A DNA stretch of 43,908 nucleotides from Bacteroides sp. (lineage in GTDB: Bacteria > Bacteroidota > Bacteroidia > Bacteroidales > Bacteroidaceae), in assembly GCA_021203405.1 (NCBI GenBank), contig JAJQBG010000006.1, positions 1-43,908 on the forward strand, written 5' to 3'. The number at the start of each line of letters is the position of its first letter. The first letter of the stretch is position 1. Below, one piece after another: positions 9,561 to 19,783 of the stretch. The position numbers and the translations under genes were made by a program. The notes under the pieces were generated by a model, which was given only the letters and a program-made list of their open reading frames with translations, was not told the DNA's origin and made no database searches.

Positions 9561-9582
9561 CCATACCTAAACTTCTAACTAT

Positions 9583-9815
9583 ATGAATATTAAAAAAACG
9601 AGAGGGCTTTTAATGCTCATTTTTTGTCTGCTCTTTACCCTCGCCGCATCTCCCGGGAGCATTTTTTTCCAAAAGAAAATTTATCATTTGGGGCTCCATT
9701 AACCAGTTCAGGCCTCTGTTACAGGATATATTACCCTACACAGGTTGTATCCGGGAATAAAGCCCCGGAGGGTTACCTGTTCACCATAGAGGGCTTCCTG
9801 CTTACCACCAGATAA
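9583..9815 (+). pseudogene. Small secreted or membrane-anchored protein of unknown function, probably frameshifted
   Basis: From ATG 9583 the frame encodes MNIKKTRGLL followed by a strong hydrophobic stretch (LMLIFCLLFTLAAS) like a signal peptide, and ends after 39 codons. The neighbouring frame then stays open to 9815 and encodes KENLSFGAPL...EGFLLTTR. The two join if the T7 run at 9662-9668 is one base longer, giving about 77 residues. I do not recognise the product. A promoter lies directly upstream and the ECF sigma gene begins 12 bases downstream, so it may be a leader protein of the sigma operon or the collapsed remnant of a longer secreted protein. Confidence 0.4.
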
Positions 9816-9826
9816 TCATCCCTCTT

Positions 9827-10409
9827 ATGAAAACGGATCAGCCGGATATGATAAAAATATGGAATGACTTTCGGTCGGGTAACCAGAAAGCTTTCTCCCT
9901 GCTCTATGAGTACTATTTTGATATACTCTACAGGTATGGAATGAAATTTGTATCCGATGAGAACATTGTAAAAGACTCTATTCAGGATCTGTTCATCAAG
10001 ATCTACAACAACCGTGACAACCTCTCTTCCACTACCGAACCTAAATTTTATTTGTTATTCTCCCTTAAAAAACCTTATCCTGGATACGATCTCGAAATAT
10101 CAGCGGATCACATACGTCTCACCGGACGATCTGCCATTTTATATAACTTACCACTACGAAGAGAATAACTCCGAAAAAGAGGAAGCCATAAAAAGAAAAT
10201 TTGAAACCGTTCTGAGCTCTCTTAATCCCAGGCAAAAAGAGGCATTCTACTTACGTTACCAGCTTGAATTATCCTACGAAGAAATAGCTCAATTACTCGG
10301 CATCAATTACCAATCGGCACGAAACCTGATCCACCGCTCCATGCTTAAAATCCGTAAAAATATGCACTATTCAGCATTCATGCTTCTTTTCACAGACACC
10401 GTTCTGTAA
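9827..10409 (+). pseudogene. ECF-family RNA polymerase sigma factor, frameshifted in an A6 run
   Basis: This is an extracytoplasmic-function sigma factor of the Bacteroidetes type that pairs with FecR anti-sigma factors, about 193 residues when repaired. Region 2 is LLYEYYFDILYRYGMKFV and DSIQDLFIKIYNN; region 4 is LNPRQKEAFYLRYQLELSYEEIAQLLGI with the recognition helix YQSARNLIHRSMLKIRK. The track splits it into ORFs 9827-10168 and 10014-10409. The frames join as FSLKNLILDTI if the A6 run at 10067-10072 has five A. The linker between regions 2 and 4 is hit, so an unrepaired product would lack promoter -35 recognition. It heads the FecR/STN-SusC locus and would switch that locus on when the transporter senses substrate. 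It could be a decayed gene, a slippage-controlled gene or a base-call error. Confidence 0.82.
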
Positions 10410-10551
10410 AAGAATGTCTTCAACAAAGAAATGGACGGATCCCGGTTCTATCCGGATAATAATTCACAGGCAATGATATTTTTTTCAGGCTTTTGAGTAC
10501 AAACTATTTTTTTTTAATCGTTTTCTGCACACTAACACCTAATCAGACTCT

Positions 10552-11738
10552 ATGGAACCTGTTTTTCCCATACAATAATTTCTGAGCTTTTAGCAGACAA
10601 GCAGTTCCTGCCATGGCTGCTCGATCCTACACCCGAACTTAATGAGTATTGGAAGAAACGTATGGAAGAAGATACGGTATTAAGGAGCCATATCCAGATC
10701 TTCAGGAAGATGTTACTGAGATCAGAGGTTGTTGAACCCACTCCCCGGTCTGAAGATAAACTCCTGATATGGAACCAAATTAAAAAAAGATAAGAGAGAG
10801 GGAAAGACCCAAAAGCCTGTTCCATTCTTTATGGGTTAAAGTAGCCTCTACAGCTGCCATAGCAGCGATTCTCGCCGGAAGCTTCTGGTTCATCTCTCCG
10901 GACAAGCATGAGATCGACTATAACCTGCTGGCAGTGATGGACGAAGAACTAATGAGATCCGGTACCATCAGCCTTGTGTTATCTGAAGAGCAGGTTATTG
11001 ATATCAAAAGATAGTTCAACCATCGCCTACAATTCAAAAGGGATCATTCAGATAGGTGAAGAAGAGAGAATTGAGACATCTGAGACACCGCAACTCAATC
11101 AATTGATAGTACCTTATGGAAAAACCACTTCCATTGTACTGAGTGACGGGACAAAAGCCTGGGTAAACTCAGGAAGTACCTTAGTATATCCGGCAGTATT
11201 CGGAAAAGACAAAAGAGAAGTTTTTCTTTCGGGAGAAGCCTATCTGGATGTTGCAAAAAACACGACTCCTTTTATTATTAAAACGAACCAGATAGATGTC
11301 CATGTATTAGGGACCCAACTAAATGTTGCAGCCTATCATGAGGAAGAATCCCAATCCGTGGTTCTGGTAACGGGATCTGTGGAAATTAAAAGCAAAGAAC
11401 AAAACAAGGGAATAAAATTAATTCCTGATCAGCTACTCACCTACCAAACCCATACTCATCAGGTCCATATAGAAAAGGTAGATACGGAGAATTACACTTC
11501 GTGGATAGACGGATATCTTCTTTTAAAGGGTGAAAGCATAAGCCATGTATTGAACAGGATCAGCCGGCACTATAATGTAAAATTCACCTATAACATGAAG
11601 GAGCTGACAGATACCCGTTTATATGGAAAACTGGACCTGGAGACCGACCTTACTAACGTCCTGAACAATATTGCCTTACTGGTGCCGGTCACTTATGAGA
11701 CCGGAACAGATGCTATCAAATTAGAATTACTTAAATAA
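10552..11738 (+). pseudogene. FecR-family anti-sigma factor with DUF4974 domain, three frameshifts
   Basis: Repaired, this is an inner-membrane anti-sigma factor of about 394 residues. The cytoplasmic sigma-binding part starts MEPVF and includes TIISELLADKQFLPWLL and NEYWKKRMEEDTV. One membrane helix follows (VASTAAIAAILAGSFWFIS). The periplasmic FecR domain spans VPYGKTTSIVLSDGTKAWVN to VVLVTGSVEIK. The C-terminal DUF4974 domain (YLLLKGESISHVLNRISRHYNVKF) contacts the transporter's signalling domain. Frame breaks: T5 at 10562-10566, A7 at 10782-10788, A4 at 11006-11009. Only the periplasmic part is a long ORF in the track (10974-11738). Its job would be to hold the adjacent ECF sigma factor until the STN domain of SusC signals. 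Three separate lesions make a working protein unlikely if the sequence is correct. Confidence 0.8.
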
Positions 11739-11745
11739 ACAACTT

Positions 11746-14700
11746 ATGAAAAGAAACAAAAAACGTAGTTACCTTTCAACCGTTCAGGTTTATCCTGAAC
11801 TATCTATACGACAACACAATTTTATCAACCTTAAATTTCATGGAATTTTTATGAAACAAAGTTTAATCATTTTTTTAATGCTGCTCAGCATTGCAGGAGT
11901 CTCGGCAAACTCCTATAGCCAAAATCTAAAGCTCGCCTTAAAGCTAAAGAATAAAACGTTAAAAGAGTTATTCAGCGAGATCGAGAAACAGAGCGAATTC
12001 ATCTTTTTATATACGGATGAAGTCAATGTAAACGAAGCTGTCAATATTTCGGTAGAGGATGCAACGATCCACGAAGTGATGGAAAAGGTTCTGGACCAGA
12101 AACAGTCCGGTTATAAAGTCGTTGAAAGACAAGTTATCCTTTTCAAAAAAGATTCGGAAGCGGGATCAGAGTCAGCTAAAGCGGCAACCCGGCCACAACA
12201 ATCAGAGACCTCTGTAAAAGGACATATAAAAAGTACCACGGGCGAACCTCTGATCGGCGTAAGTGTAGTGGAAAAAGGGACATCCAAAGGAACCATCACG
12301 GATTTTGACGGGAATTACTCTATTGAAGTTGCCCATAATGCCATATTGATATTCAGTTATATCGGATTTGAATCTCAGGAAGTTCCCGTAAACGGAAAAA
12401 CCCAGCTAAATGTTGTTATGAAAGAAGATGTAGCAGCACTGGACGAAGTGATCGTAGTAGCTTACGGTACCCAGAAAAAGAGTTCCGTTACCGGGTCCAT
12501 CTCCGTTGTGAACGCAGAAAAACTAAAAACCGCCACTTCTCCCAATGTCAATACGATGCTCCAGGGAAAAGTTCCGGGAGTTCAGGTGTTAAATACCTCC
12601 GGAAAACCCGGTGAAGCGGCCACGATCCGGATCCGTGGCAAAGGCTCTCTCTCTTCGGAGGTCAATCCATTGTGGGTCATTGACGGGGTGATAAGCGGGG
12701 TCGGTGCACAACTGAATCCGAACGAGATCGAAACTATTTCCGTACTGAAAGATGCGGCAGCAACTGCGCTATATGGATCCAGAGCCACGAACGGGGTTAT
12801 CCTGGTCACCACCAAGTCGGGACGCATGGGAGAGAATAAGATAGATGTTTCTGCTAAATTCAGTATCTCCCAACAGAACCTGGGTAAATTCAAACTCATG
12901 AACTCACGCGAACTTTATGATTATACCTCCAAAATGGATAAGTTAGATATTCCCTGGTTCAATGAAAGTTTACTGACGCACGATACCGACTGGTTTAAAA
13001 TGGCTACTCAATCAGCATTCACACAAAACTACACCCTCTCGTACAGCATGGGTAATGAAAAAGTAAGATCTTTCCTTTCGGGTGATTATTACAACGAAGA
13101 GGGTACGGTGAAAGGGTATGACTATAACCGGTACAGCATCCGGAGTAACATCGATTACTATTTCAACAAAAGACTTACCTTAAAAACAAAGTTATCCGGT
13201 ACCTACATGCATGATGAATCCAGGGAACACAGTCTGCACAGTGCAATGACCTATTTACCCTGGGATACCCCTTATAATGAAGATGGCTCTATGAGAACCG
13301 GACAAGAAGATGATTGGAAGGGCCGTGATAAAAATAACTACCTCTACAATTTACAATGGAACTGGGGCCGGAAAAAACAGTTGGGTGTTACCGGTTCAGC
13401 GGGTTTTGATTATAAACTCACGGATCACCTCACTTTTGAATCCAATAATAACATCAGTTTCCGTTATATTTACCAGGAAAGTTATGTAGATCCACGCTCT
13501 ATGGGGGCCAGTGAATATAACGGATCCATTGAAAATGTCAATGAGCTCTATACAACCTGTTATGCCAATCAGCTGCTCCGTTTTAACAACACATATAAGG
13601 ATGTACATGCATTCAATGCATTCCTGGGCTATGAATATAGTGATTATAAATATGAGAAGAACGGAGCCATCGGCCGGGGTATACCACAGGGGGGTGAAGT
13701 ACTGGAAGTCTCTTCCTCTCCCTATAGCACGACAGGCCAGAAAGGAGAATGGGCTATGCAATCCTTCTACTTCAATGCCAATTATACGTATAATGACAAG
13801 TATATGGCTCAATTCTCGTACAGGATCGATGGTTCGTCCCGTTTCGGAAGCAACAACCGGTATGGTGGTTTCTTTACCCTTGGTGGGGCCTGGTCTATCC
13901 ACAACGAGCCTTTTATGAAGCGTGTTAATTTTGTAGACCAACTCAAACTCAGAGCCAGTTATGGTTCTATCGGGAACACACCGGGTGGGGGTAATTACGG
14001 ATACTTATCGGTATACTCACTTGATACCCATTATAACGGGGTTCCGGCGGCCTTCCCGAAACGGCTCGGAAATCCGGACCTTACCTGGGAAAAATGTTAC
14101 CAGACCAATATAGGATTGGATACACGGTTGTTTAACAGGGTAAATATTAGTTTCGATTATTATCATAAAAACACATCCGACCTGTTATACCTGGTCCAGT
14201 TAACCTCCCTGACCGGATACGAAAGCCAATACAGGAATATAGGAGCAGTGAAGAACGAAGGATTTGAGATGACGGTAAGCCCCGATATAATCCGCACCAA
14301 AGATTTCTTATGGACGCTTGACTTCAATATCGGATACAATAAAGGTAAGATCAAAAAAACTGTACGAAGGAAAACAGCAGATATCCCACCTTAAGATCTT
14401 CGAAGAAGGGGCACCCATGGATTCCTGGTATTTGTACGAGTGGGCAGGTGTGGATGTACATACAGGAGACCCGATGTGGTACACACTCAGAGAAGATGGC
14501 ACCAAAGGGCTGACCACCCAATACGAAGAGGCGACCCGGACCAAAATGGGCAGTGCGAATCCTGACTTTTCGGGAGGTATAGTCAATACACTTACTTATA
14601 AAGATTTCACTTTATCTGCTATGTTCACCTTTGTTTCGGGGAACAAGATCTATCACTATGCACGGGAATTCTACGATAATGACGGAGCCTATACAGCATA

Positions 14701-15064
14701 TAACTCCATGAAACTGAAATCAGGCTGGAACAGATGGGAAAAACCGGGCGATATAGCCACCCATCCACGGGCTGTCAGCGGTGGAAATAATAATTCGAAT
14801 AAACCCTCCTCCAGATACCTGGAAGACGGAAGCTTTTTCCGCATGAACAACCTGACCTTATCTTATTCTATCCCTTCCAGGTATTTAAATAAGGTCGGAT
14901 TAAAATACGGTACGGTATCCCTGAGCGGTGAAAACCTGTTCACCCTTACTAAATTCTCGGGAACCGATGTAGAACTGGGAGCAGGAAATGCAAATAATAC
15001 GGCAGACGCGTCTTTATACCCTTCCGTCCGCCGATACTCTGTAGGATTAAACTTTACTTTTTAA
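11746..15064 (+). pseudogene. STN-domain SusC/RagA-family TonB-dependent transducer, frameshifted in an A7 run
   Basis: This is a SusC homologue of about 1105 residues when repaired. After an N-terminal extension the signal peptide begins at the internal ATG 11851 (MKQSLIIFLMLLSIAGVSA). A secretin/TonB short N-terminal domain follows (LKNKTLKELFSEIEKQSEFIF), which marks transporters that signal to FecR. Then come a carboxypeptidase-regulatory-like domain (VKGHIKSTTGEPLIGVSVVEKG), the plug (LQGKVPGVQVLNTSG, LWVIDGVISG, VLKDAAATALYGSRATNGVILVTTK) and a barrel ending SVGLNFTF. The frame breaks once: six A instead of seven at 14353-14359 joins NKGKIKK to LYEGKQQ. The lost part is the last quarter of the barrel, so the unrepaired product should not fold in the outer membrane. 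It lies 7 bases after fecR. Confidence 0.88.
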
Positions 15065-15082
15065 ATCTTCAACCCATTGATC

Positions 15083-16747
15083 ATGAAAACATTTATAAAA
15101 ACACTATTTATATTCGTTCTGATTTTCTCAGCCGCAGGTTGTGACCTGGAAAGATTACCATACGATGAAATAACTAATGAGAACGTGACCGCCGAAAGCG
15201 CCGAAAATATCACATTAGGCACATACGCCAAGCTGAAAGAGGAGTATTATTATAAAGCCACTCACTATGTCAATGAATACGGAGGGGATAATATTTCACT
15301 GAGTGGAACAACGGTGGACGAATTATATTTTCTATATAAATACCAAAGATTGCCTAACAACAATTATATGGCAAATTTCTGGAAATTCAGTTACCAGGTT
15401 ATCATTAATATTAACGGCATGATCGAAAAGATCCCTGAAGGAAAATCCAGCGATATGGACCAGATACTGGGAGAGAATTACTACCTGCGTGCCTTTATGT
15501 ACTTCAACCTGGTCAATATATTTGGGCGTCCCTACGCTCAGAGTCCGGAAACTAATTTGGGGGTACCCCTTAAACTAAGTACGGATATTAATGAATACCC
15601 CAAACGGGCCACTGTATACAATGTATACGACCGGATCGTGAAAGACCCCGAAAAAGGTGCGGAGTTGATGGAGAGTGAAAAAATAAATATATATGCCTCC
15701 AAAGAGGTGGCTTACGCCTTATTATCCCGCGTCTATCTCTATATGGGAAAATGGCAAGAAGCCAAAGATTATGCAGACCTGGTCATAGAATCCGGACGCT
15801 ATACATTACTGGAAGGAGAAAGCTACCAGAAATATCCAACCTTTGTTCCCGAAAAGAACAGTGAGACTATCTGGGCTATCCGTATGATGAAAGATGTGGA
15901 TTTCAAAAAATACCACATGGCAAGTTACTCAGTAGGTTCTATGTATGCCAGGATCAACGAAACCGGATGGGGAGAGATGTATCCTTCCTCCACCTACCTG
16001 GAATTGATCGATCAGCATCCAACCGATCTACGCCACGCCTTTATCGTACCGCAGGAGTTAAGCCCGGCAAAGAAATGGATAAACTATACAAAGCCCCAGG
16101 GAGACAGCCATGTAAATGTGATGAACGAAGTAGAACTACAGGCTGACGGTACCTACCTGATCACTGAAAGGCCCGAGGAATATACCAGTAAAGTGGTACA
16201 ACAAGAGCTCCATAACGGCAGAGTACGCTATTATGTGGTCAGGAACGATGATAACAGTAAATACTTTGTAAAAATAGAGAACGCAACTAAAACCAGGAAC
16301 GGTTATCCCATGCGCTATATTTATAAATGCTCTTTGCAGGAGGAACAATCCCACCTCTGGTCGCCCATTATCCTTCGGCTGGCTGAAGTCTATCTTAACA
16401 GAGCCGAAGCCAACCATCACCTGAAGAACGATCCGGATGCCATTAAAGATATCAATATGATCCGCAGGCGGGCACAAATACCCGAAAGAGACCTGGCCGA
16501 CCTCCCTCCCGGAGAGAGTGTACTAACCTGGATACTCGAAGAGAGACGGCTGGAACTGGCCTGGGAAGGGCACCGTAAACTGGATATCTTCCGGAACGAC
16601 CTGGTCTTGGACAGAAGGTATCCCGGAGGCCATTTAAGCGGATCTCCTGTATATCCTACCATCCACCCGACTGATAACAGCATTGTGGAGCTTATCCCGC
16701 AACGCGAACTGGATGCCTATCCTACAGAATTAATACAAAATCCTTAA
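15083..16747 (+). CDS. SusD/RagB-family outer-membrane lipoprotein
   Basis: This intact 554-residue SusD homologue is the glycan-binding partner of the upstream STN-SusC. The signal peptide ends in the lipobox FSAAGCDLE. Family features include GENYYLRAFMYFNLVNIFGRPYA, EVAYALLSRVYLYMGKWQEAKDYADLVI, ILRLAEVYLNRAEANHHL and the C-terminal EERRLELAWEGHRKLDIFRND. Start is ATG 15083 (MKTFIKTL). The track start at 15077 is a TTG two codons upstream. It starts 18 bases after the SusC stop. No frame damage, unlike its transporter and regulators. Confidence 0.93.
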   Translation: MKTFIKTLFIFVLIFSAAGCDLERLPYDEITNENVTAESAENITLGTYAKLKEEYYYKATHYVNEYGGDNISLSGTTVDELYFLYKYQRLPNNNYMANFWKFSYQVIININGMIEKIPEGKSSDMDQILGENYYLRAFMYFNLVNIFGRPYAQSPETNLGVPLKLSTDINEYPKRATVYNVYDRIVKDPEKGAELMESEKINIYASKEVAYALLSRVYLYMGKWQEAKDYADLVIESGRYTLLEGESYQKYPTFVPEKNSETIWAIRMMKDVDFKKYHMASYSVGSMYARINETGWGEMYPSSTYLELIDQHPTDLRHAFIVPQELSPAKKWINYTKPQGDSHVNVMNEVELQADGTYLITERPEEYTSKVVQQELHNGRVRYYVVRNDDNSKYFVKIENATKTRNGYPMRYIYKCSLQEEQSHLWSPIILRLAEVYLNRAEANHHLKNDPDAIKDINMIRRRAQIPERDLADLPPGESVLTWILEERRLELAWEGHRKLDIFRNDLVLDRRYPGGHLSGSPVYPTIHPTDNSIVELIPQRELDAYPTELIQNP

Positions 16748-16760
16748 AAACAAAAAAGAT

Positions 16761-17519
16761 ATGAAAAAAATAGTCACTTTATTCATGTTGGTTTTAACTG
16801 TGTGCTCCTGCAAGGAAGAAGATACACTCATTCCCGAACCTTTGTATATAGGTGATAAGGAGGTACTCTTCACAGTGGATGCAGAAAAGAAAGAGTATGA
16901 AATTGTTTCTAACTCTCCCGTTACCATGAAAGCACCTGAATTAGATTGGTGTACCTTCTCCCTGGAAGGTAAAAAGCTTACCATCCAGGCCAAAGCGAAC
17001 ACCTCCATACCCGGACGTGAGACAACCCTGGAATTTACCAATGCAGTAAGAAGCATTACTGTTCCGGTCAAACAGGCCGGCCACCCGACCACTGCCATAG
17101 AAATTGATCATGCCACGGCAGATAGCGAGCAACCGGGTGAGACGATCGATCTCTCCTATGATAAAAACCCCTCCACCTTTTATCATGCTAACTGGGGAGA
17201 TTCCAGACCAGAGGGAACATTTGAATTAATCTATTACCTCAAAGGCGCTCCCAAACTGGCTATGATCTCTTATTACCCCCGTGTAGGTGGTGGGAACGGT
17301 ACTTTCGGTAAAATATCCATCTATGTGAGTACCGTAGATGCCAAAGAGGATTTCGTAAAGATCATGGATTACGATTGTGCCAGATCCAAAGAGGTATCTC
17401 ACATAGAATTAGCTACGTTCGTAGCAAATACATACGCAGCTAAAATTATTGTGGACGGTTCAACCAGTGCAGGTGGCTTTGCTTCCTGTTCAGAAATGGA
17501 ATTTTATGGCGTGGAATAA
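16761..17519 (+). CDS. Surface lipoprotein with BACON-like and F5/8C discoidin domains
   Basis: This intact 252-residue protein begins with a lipoprotein signal peptide (MKKIVTLFMLVLTVCSC). Residues about 30-110 form a BACON-like Ig fold (YEIVSNSPVTMKAPELDWCTFSLEGKKLTIQAKANTS...ITVPVKQAG). Residues about 112-252 resemble a discoidin domain (TIDLSYDKNPSTFYHANWG, FELIYYLKGAPKLAMISYYPR, SCSEMEFYGVE). Both domain types commonly bind or present glycans in Bacteroidetes surface proteins. It follows susD by 13 bases, the usual place for an accessory glycan-binding lipoprotein. The ligand is unknown. Confidence 0.85.
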   Translation: MKKIVTLFMLVLTVCSCKEEDTLIPEPLYIGDKEVLFTVDAEKKEYEIVSNSPVTMKAPELDWCTFSLEGKKLTIQAKANTSIPGRETTLEFTNAVRSITVPVKQAGHPTTAIEIDHATADSEQPGETIDLSYDKNPSTFYHANWGDSRPEGTFELIYYLKGAPKLAMISYYPRVGGGNGTFGKISIYVSTVDAKEDFVKIMDYDCARSKEVSHIELATFVANTYAAKIIVDGSTSAGGFASCSEMEFYGVE

Positions 17520-17529
17520 TAGAAAAATA

Positions 17530-18837
17530 ATGAAAAAGAGCATACGTTGTGTGCTCTTTTTATGGGTTACTCTCCCACTCTTTTCATCTTGTAGCGAAAA
17601 TAGAGGAGGCAACGAAACGCGATTGCCGGTTGATGGTATAGAAATTCCCCTGGGAGGAAACTCTTATATTACCACTCCCTCCACAACCGCGAAAGTTGAA
17701 GATAACGGAATTACAGGATGGAGTGATCCGGAAACAGTATTCAGTACTTATTTCCGGGTAAACCGGCCCGGTCCTATAGACCTTTACCTGAAGTATCATA
17801 CAGCTACCGAAGGAAATACCATCGAAGTTACCTGCAAAGAGAAGAAATTCAAACTCTCTCTGGGCGGTACCACAGATCCGGAAAAACAATTTTTATCGGA
17901 ACTGTTAAGTGCGACGCAGGCTATCTACAGGTAGACTTTAAAGGCATCAGCCACCAAGGAGAGGTATATTGCCAGCCAACCGCTTTAATTGCAGATGGCC
18001 CGGGAGCAACAGATATACATTGTGTCAACGATTTTTCCTACTATTGGGGAAGAAGAGGCCCTTCCGTACACATGAGTTACACCATACCGGCAGGTATCAC
18101 TGCCGAATGGTTCTACAACGAGATCACTGTACCGGAAGGAAGCGATCCTATAGGAAGTTACTTTATGTCCAATGGCTTTGGTGAGGGATATTTTGGTATG
18201 CAGGTAAATTCAGCATCCGAACGAAGAGTCCTGTTCTCCGTATGGAGTCCTTTTTGAGACCGACGATCCCAAAGAGATCCCTGATGAACACAAAATAATA
18301 CTGGTAAAAAAGGGAAGCGATGTAAACACAGGTGAATTCGGGAACGAAGGTTCAGGCGGCCAAAGCTTTCTGCGATATAACTGGAAAGCCGGCAACACTT
18401 ATAAGTTCCTGACACGGGTCCGCCCGTCAGAGAAAGGCTATACAGAGTACACCTCCTATTTCCTGGCACCCGAAATGAAGCAATGGAAACTAATAGCCCA
18501 ATTCCTGCGGCCCGGTACCACCACTTATTATACCCGTCCGCACTCGTTCCTTGAAAATTTTGACAAGACAAAAGGTTATCTCCAACGGAGAGCCTTCTAC
18601 AACAATCAATGGATATATACTACGGAAGGAGAATGGATTGAACTGACCGGAGGTACCTTTACGGCTGACGCCACAGCCCGTGCTACTGCCAGAATGGACT
18701 ACAAGGGAGGAGTAGAACCTGAGGGTTTCTTCCTGCAAAACTGTGGGTTCTTTAACGATCCTACTCCTATCGGTAGTACCTTTAAAAGATCTCCCGGTAA
18801 CAAAAAGCCCGACATCAACTGGAAGGAGTTGGAGTAA
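17530..18837 (+). pseudogene. DUF5077-DUF3472 lipoprotein, two frameshifts
   Basis: Repaired, this is about 435 residues. The lipoprotein signal peptide is MKKSIRCVLF...LFSSCSEN. Residues about 35-150 resemble DUF5077 (EIPLGGNSYITTPSTTAKVEDNG, RVNRPGPIDLYLKYHT). The rest resembles DUF3472 (HMSYTIPAGITAEWFYNEITVPEG, SYFMSNGFGEGYFGMQVN, SWSP-type and TYKFLTRVRP segments), a family of unknown activity found in glycan loci. Frame breaks: T5 at 17890-17894 needs six T, and T5 at 18251-18255 needs four T. In the track it appears as fragments 17449-17934, 18072-18257 and 18475-18837. Start is ATG 17530; the earlier track start overlaps the preceding gene. It closes the second locus. Whether it binds or cleaves sugar is not known. 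Confidence 0.75.
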
Positions 18838-19162
18838 GACAGACGATTGAAAAGTGTTTTAGAAGAAGAGAAATGCAGCTAAGAGACCCAGGCTCATCAA
18901 CAGATCGAAGCTAATAACCGCTATTTGCCATTACCCCTTTTGGTTCGGGAAGGGGGGAACCCGCTGGTAGAAAAAGCAGAGAAATCACCAAAACCCCGGA
19001 AAACCGGGAAACGAGCCTGGATCTCACCTGCAATCTTATTTAATCCCACCGGGATCCCACCCCCGGCTGACTATTACAAAGATAAACAACTCTCAGTCAG
19101 CAGAGGGGATACGATTGTGTGAAAAAGGTGCTTAAATTATCCGGACCTGTTTTTTCTTTACC
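18838..19162. other. Intergenic region with a possible gene remnant
   Basis: There is no complete gene here. On the plus strand one frame is open from about 18884 to 19122 and encodes QIEANNRYLPLPLLVREGG...SVSRGDTIV. It has no good start and no family I recognise, so it may be the tail of a lost gene or chance. A CCCGG/CCGGG hairpin near 18997-19010 lacks a T tract. Confidence 0.3.
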
Positions 19163-19762
19163 TCATTGACCAGCAGGAAAATACCGGTCGGTAAGAAGTG
19201 CCGTCTCCCGGAGCCACTCCTTCCGCCCTTCCTCCGTACTATCCGCAATGATCCGGTACATTCTCCGGTCAAACACCCGGATATCGCAAAATCCGAAAAG
19301 ACACTCTTTCCAGATATTTTCCAGCGGATCTCCGAAAACCCTGTTTTCACGCTCTTCCGCTGTATTGGATGTATTGAACACTAAACCCACTTTTGCTTTT
19401 AAGAGACCAATAGGAAGCCCTCCCCCATTATCTCCTTCCGGAAATGTATAGGCTATTCCCTGACGGAATACCCGGTCTACCCATCCTTTCAGGATAGCGG
19501 GCGGTTGCCCCCACCAGTTGGGATGCACAATGATAATACCATCCACCTCCCGGATCTCCCGGCTGTGGAGGTTCACCAGTTCATCTTCCGACTGGTCCGA
19601 AACAAGTTCTCCGGGAGTAATGACCGGATTAAATCCCTCTTTATACAGGTCGTGAAAAAACACTTCGTGCCCGTTGCTACGCAGGGTTTCTACCACAGTC
19701 GTAGCAATAGCATGGTTAAAACTTTGATCATAAGGATGTCCTAAGACAACAGAAACTTTCAT
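19163..19762 (-). CDS. NAD(P)H oxidoreductase, flavodoxin-2 (NQO/KefF-like) family
   Basis: This 199-residue cytoplasmic flavoprotein matches the NAD(P)H:quinone reductase-like family. MKVSVVLGHPYDQSFNHAIA is the FMN/FAD phosphate loop, VDGIIIVHPNWWGQPPAILKGWVDRVF is the conserved flavin-contact segment, and GIAYTFPEGDNGGGLPIGLLKAKVGLVFNTSN follows as expected. Family members reduce quinones or other acceptors by two electrons. No partner such as a Kef channel lies nearby. The DUF697 gene upstream ends 21 bases before this start, so the two may share a transcript. Confidence 0.88.
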   Translation of the reverse strand: MKVSVVLGHPYDQSFNHAIATTVVETLRSNGHEVFFHDLYKEGFNPVITPGELVSDQSEDELVNLHSREIREVDGIIIVHPNWWGQPPAILKGWVDRVFRQGIAYTFPEGDNGGGLPIGLLKAKVGLVFNTSNTAEERENRVFGDPLENIWKECLFGFCDIRVFDRRMYRIIADSTEEGRKEWLRETALLTDRYFPAGQ

Positions 19763-19783
19763 CGTATGCAGTTTATAATAAAA

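Noticed and set aside
8596-9564. 322-residue ThrE subunit starting at 9564
   Set aside because: The first 65 residues run through the promoter element at 9407-9414 and do not resemble the family; ATG 9369 fits better.
13396-13941. 181-codon minus-strand ORF within the second susC
   Set aside because: Shadow of the susC frame; no start context or family.
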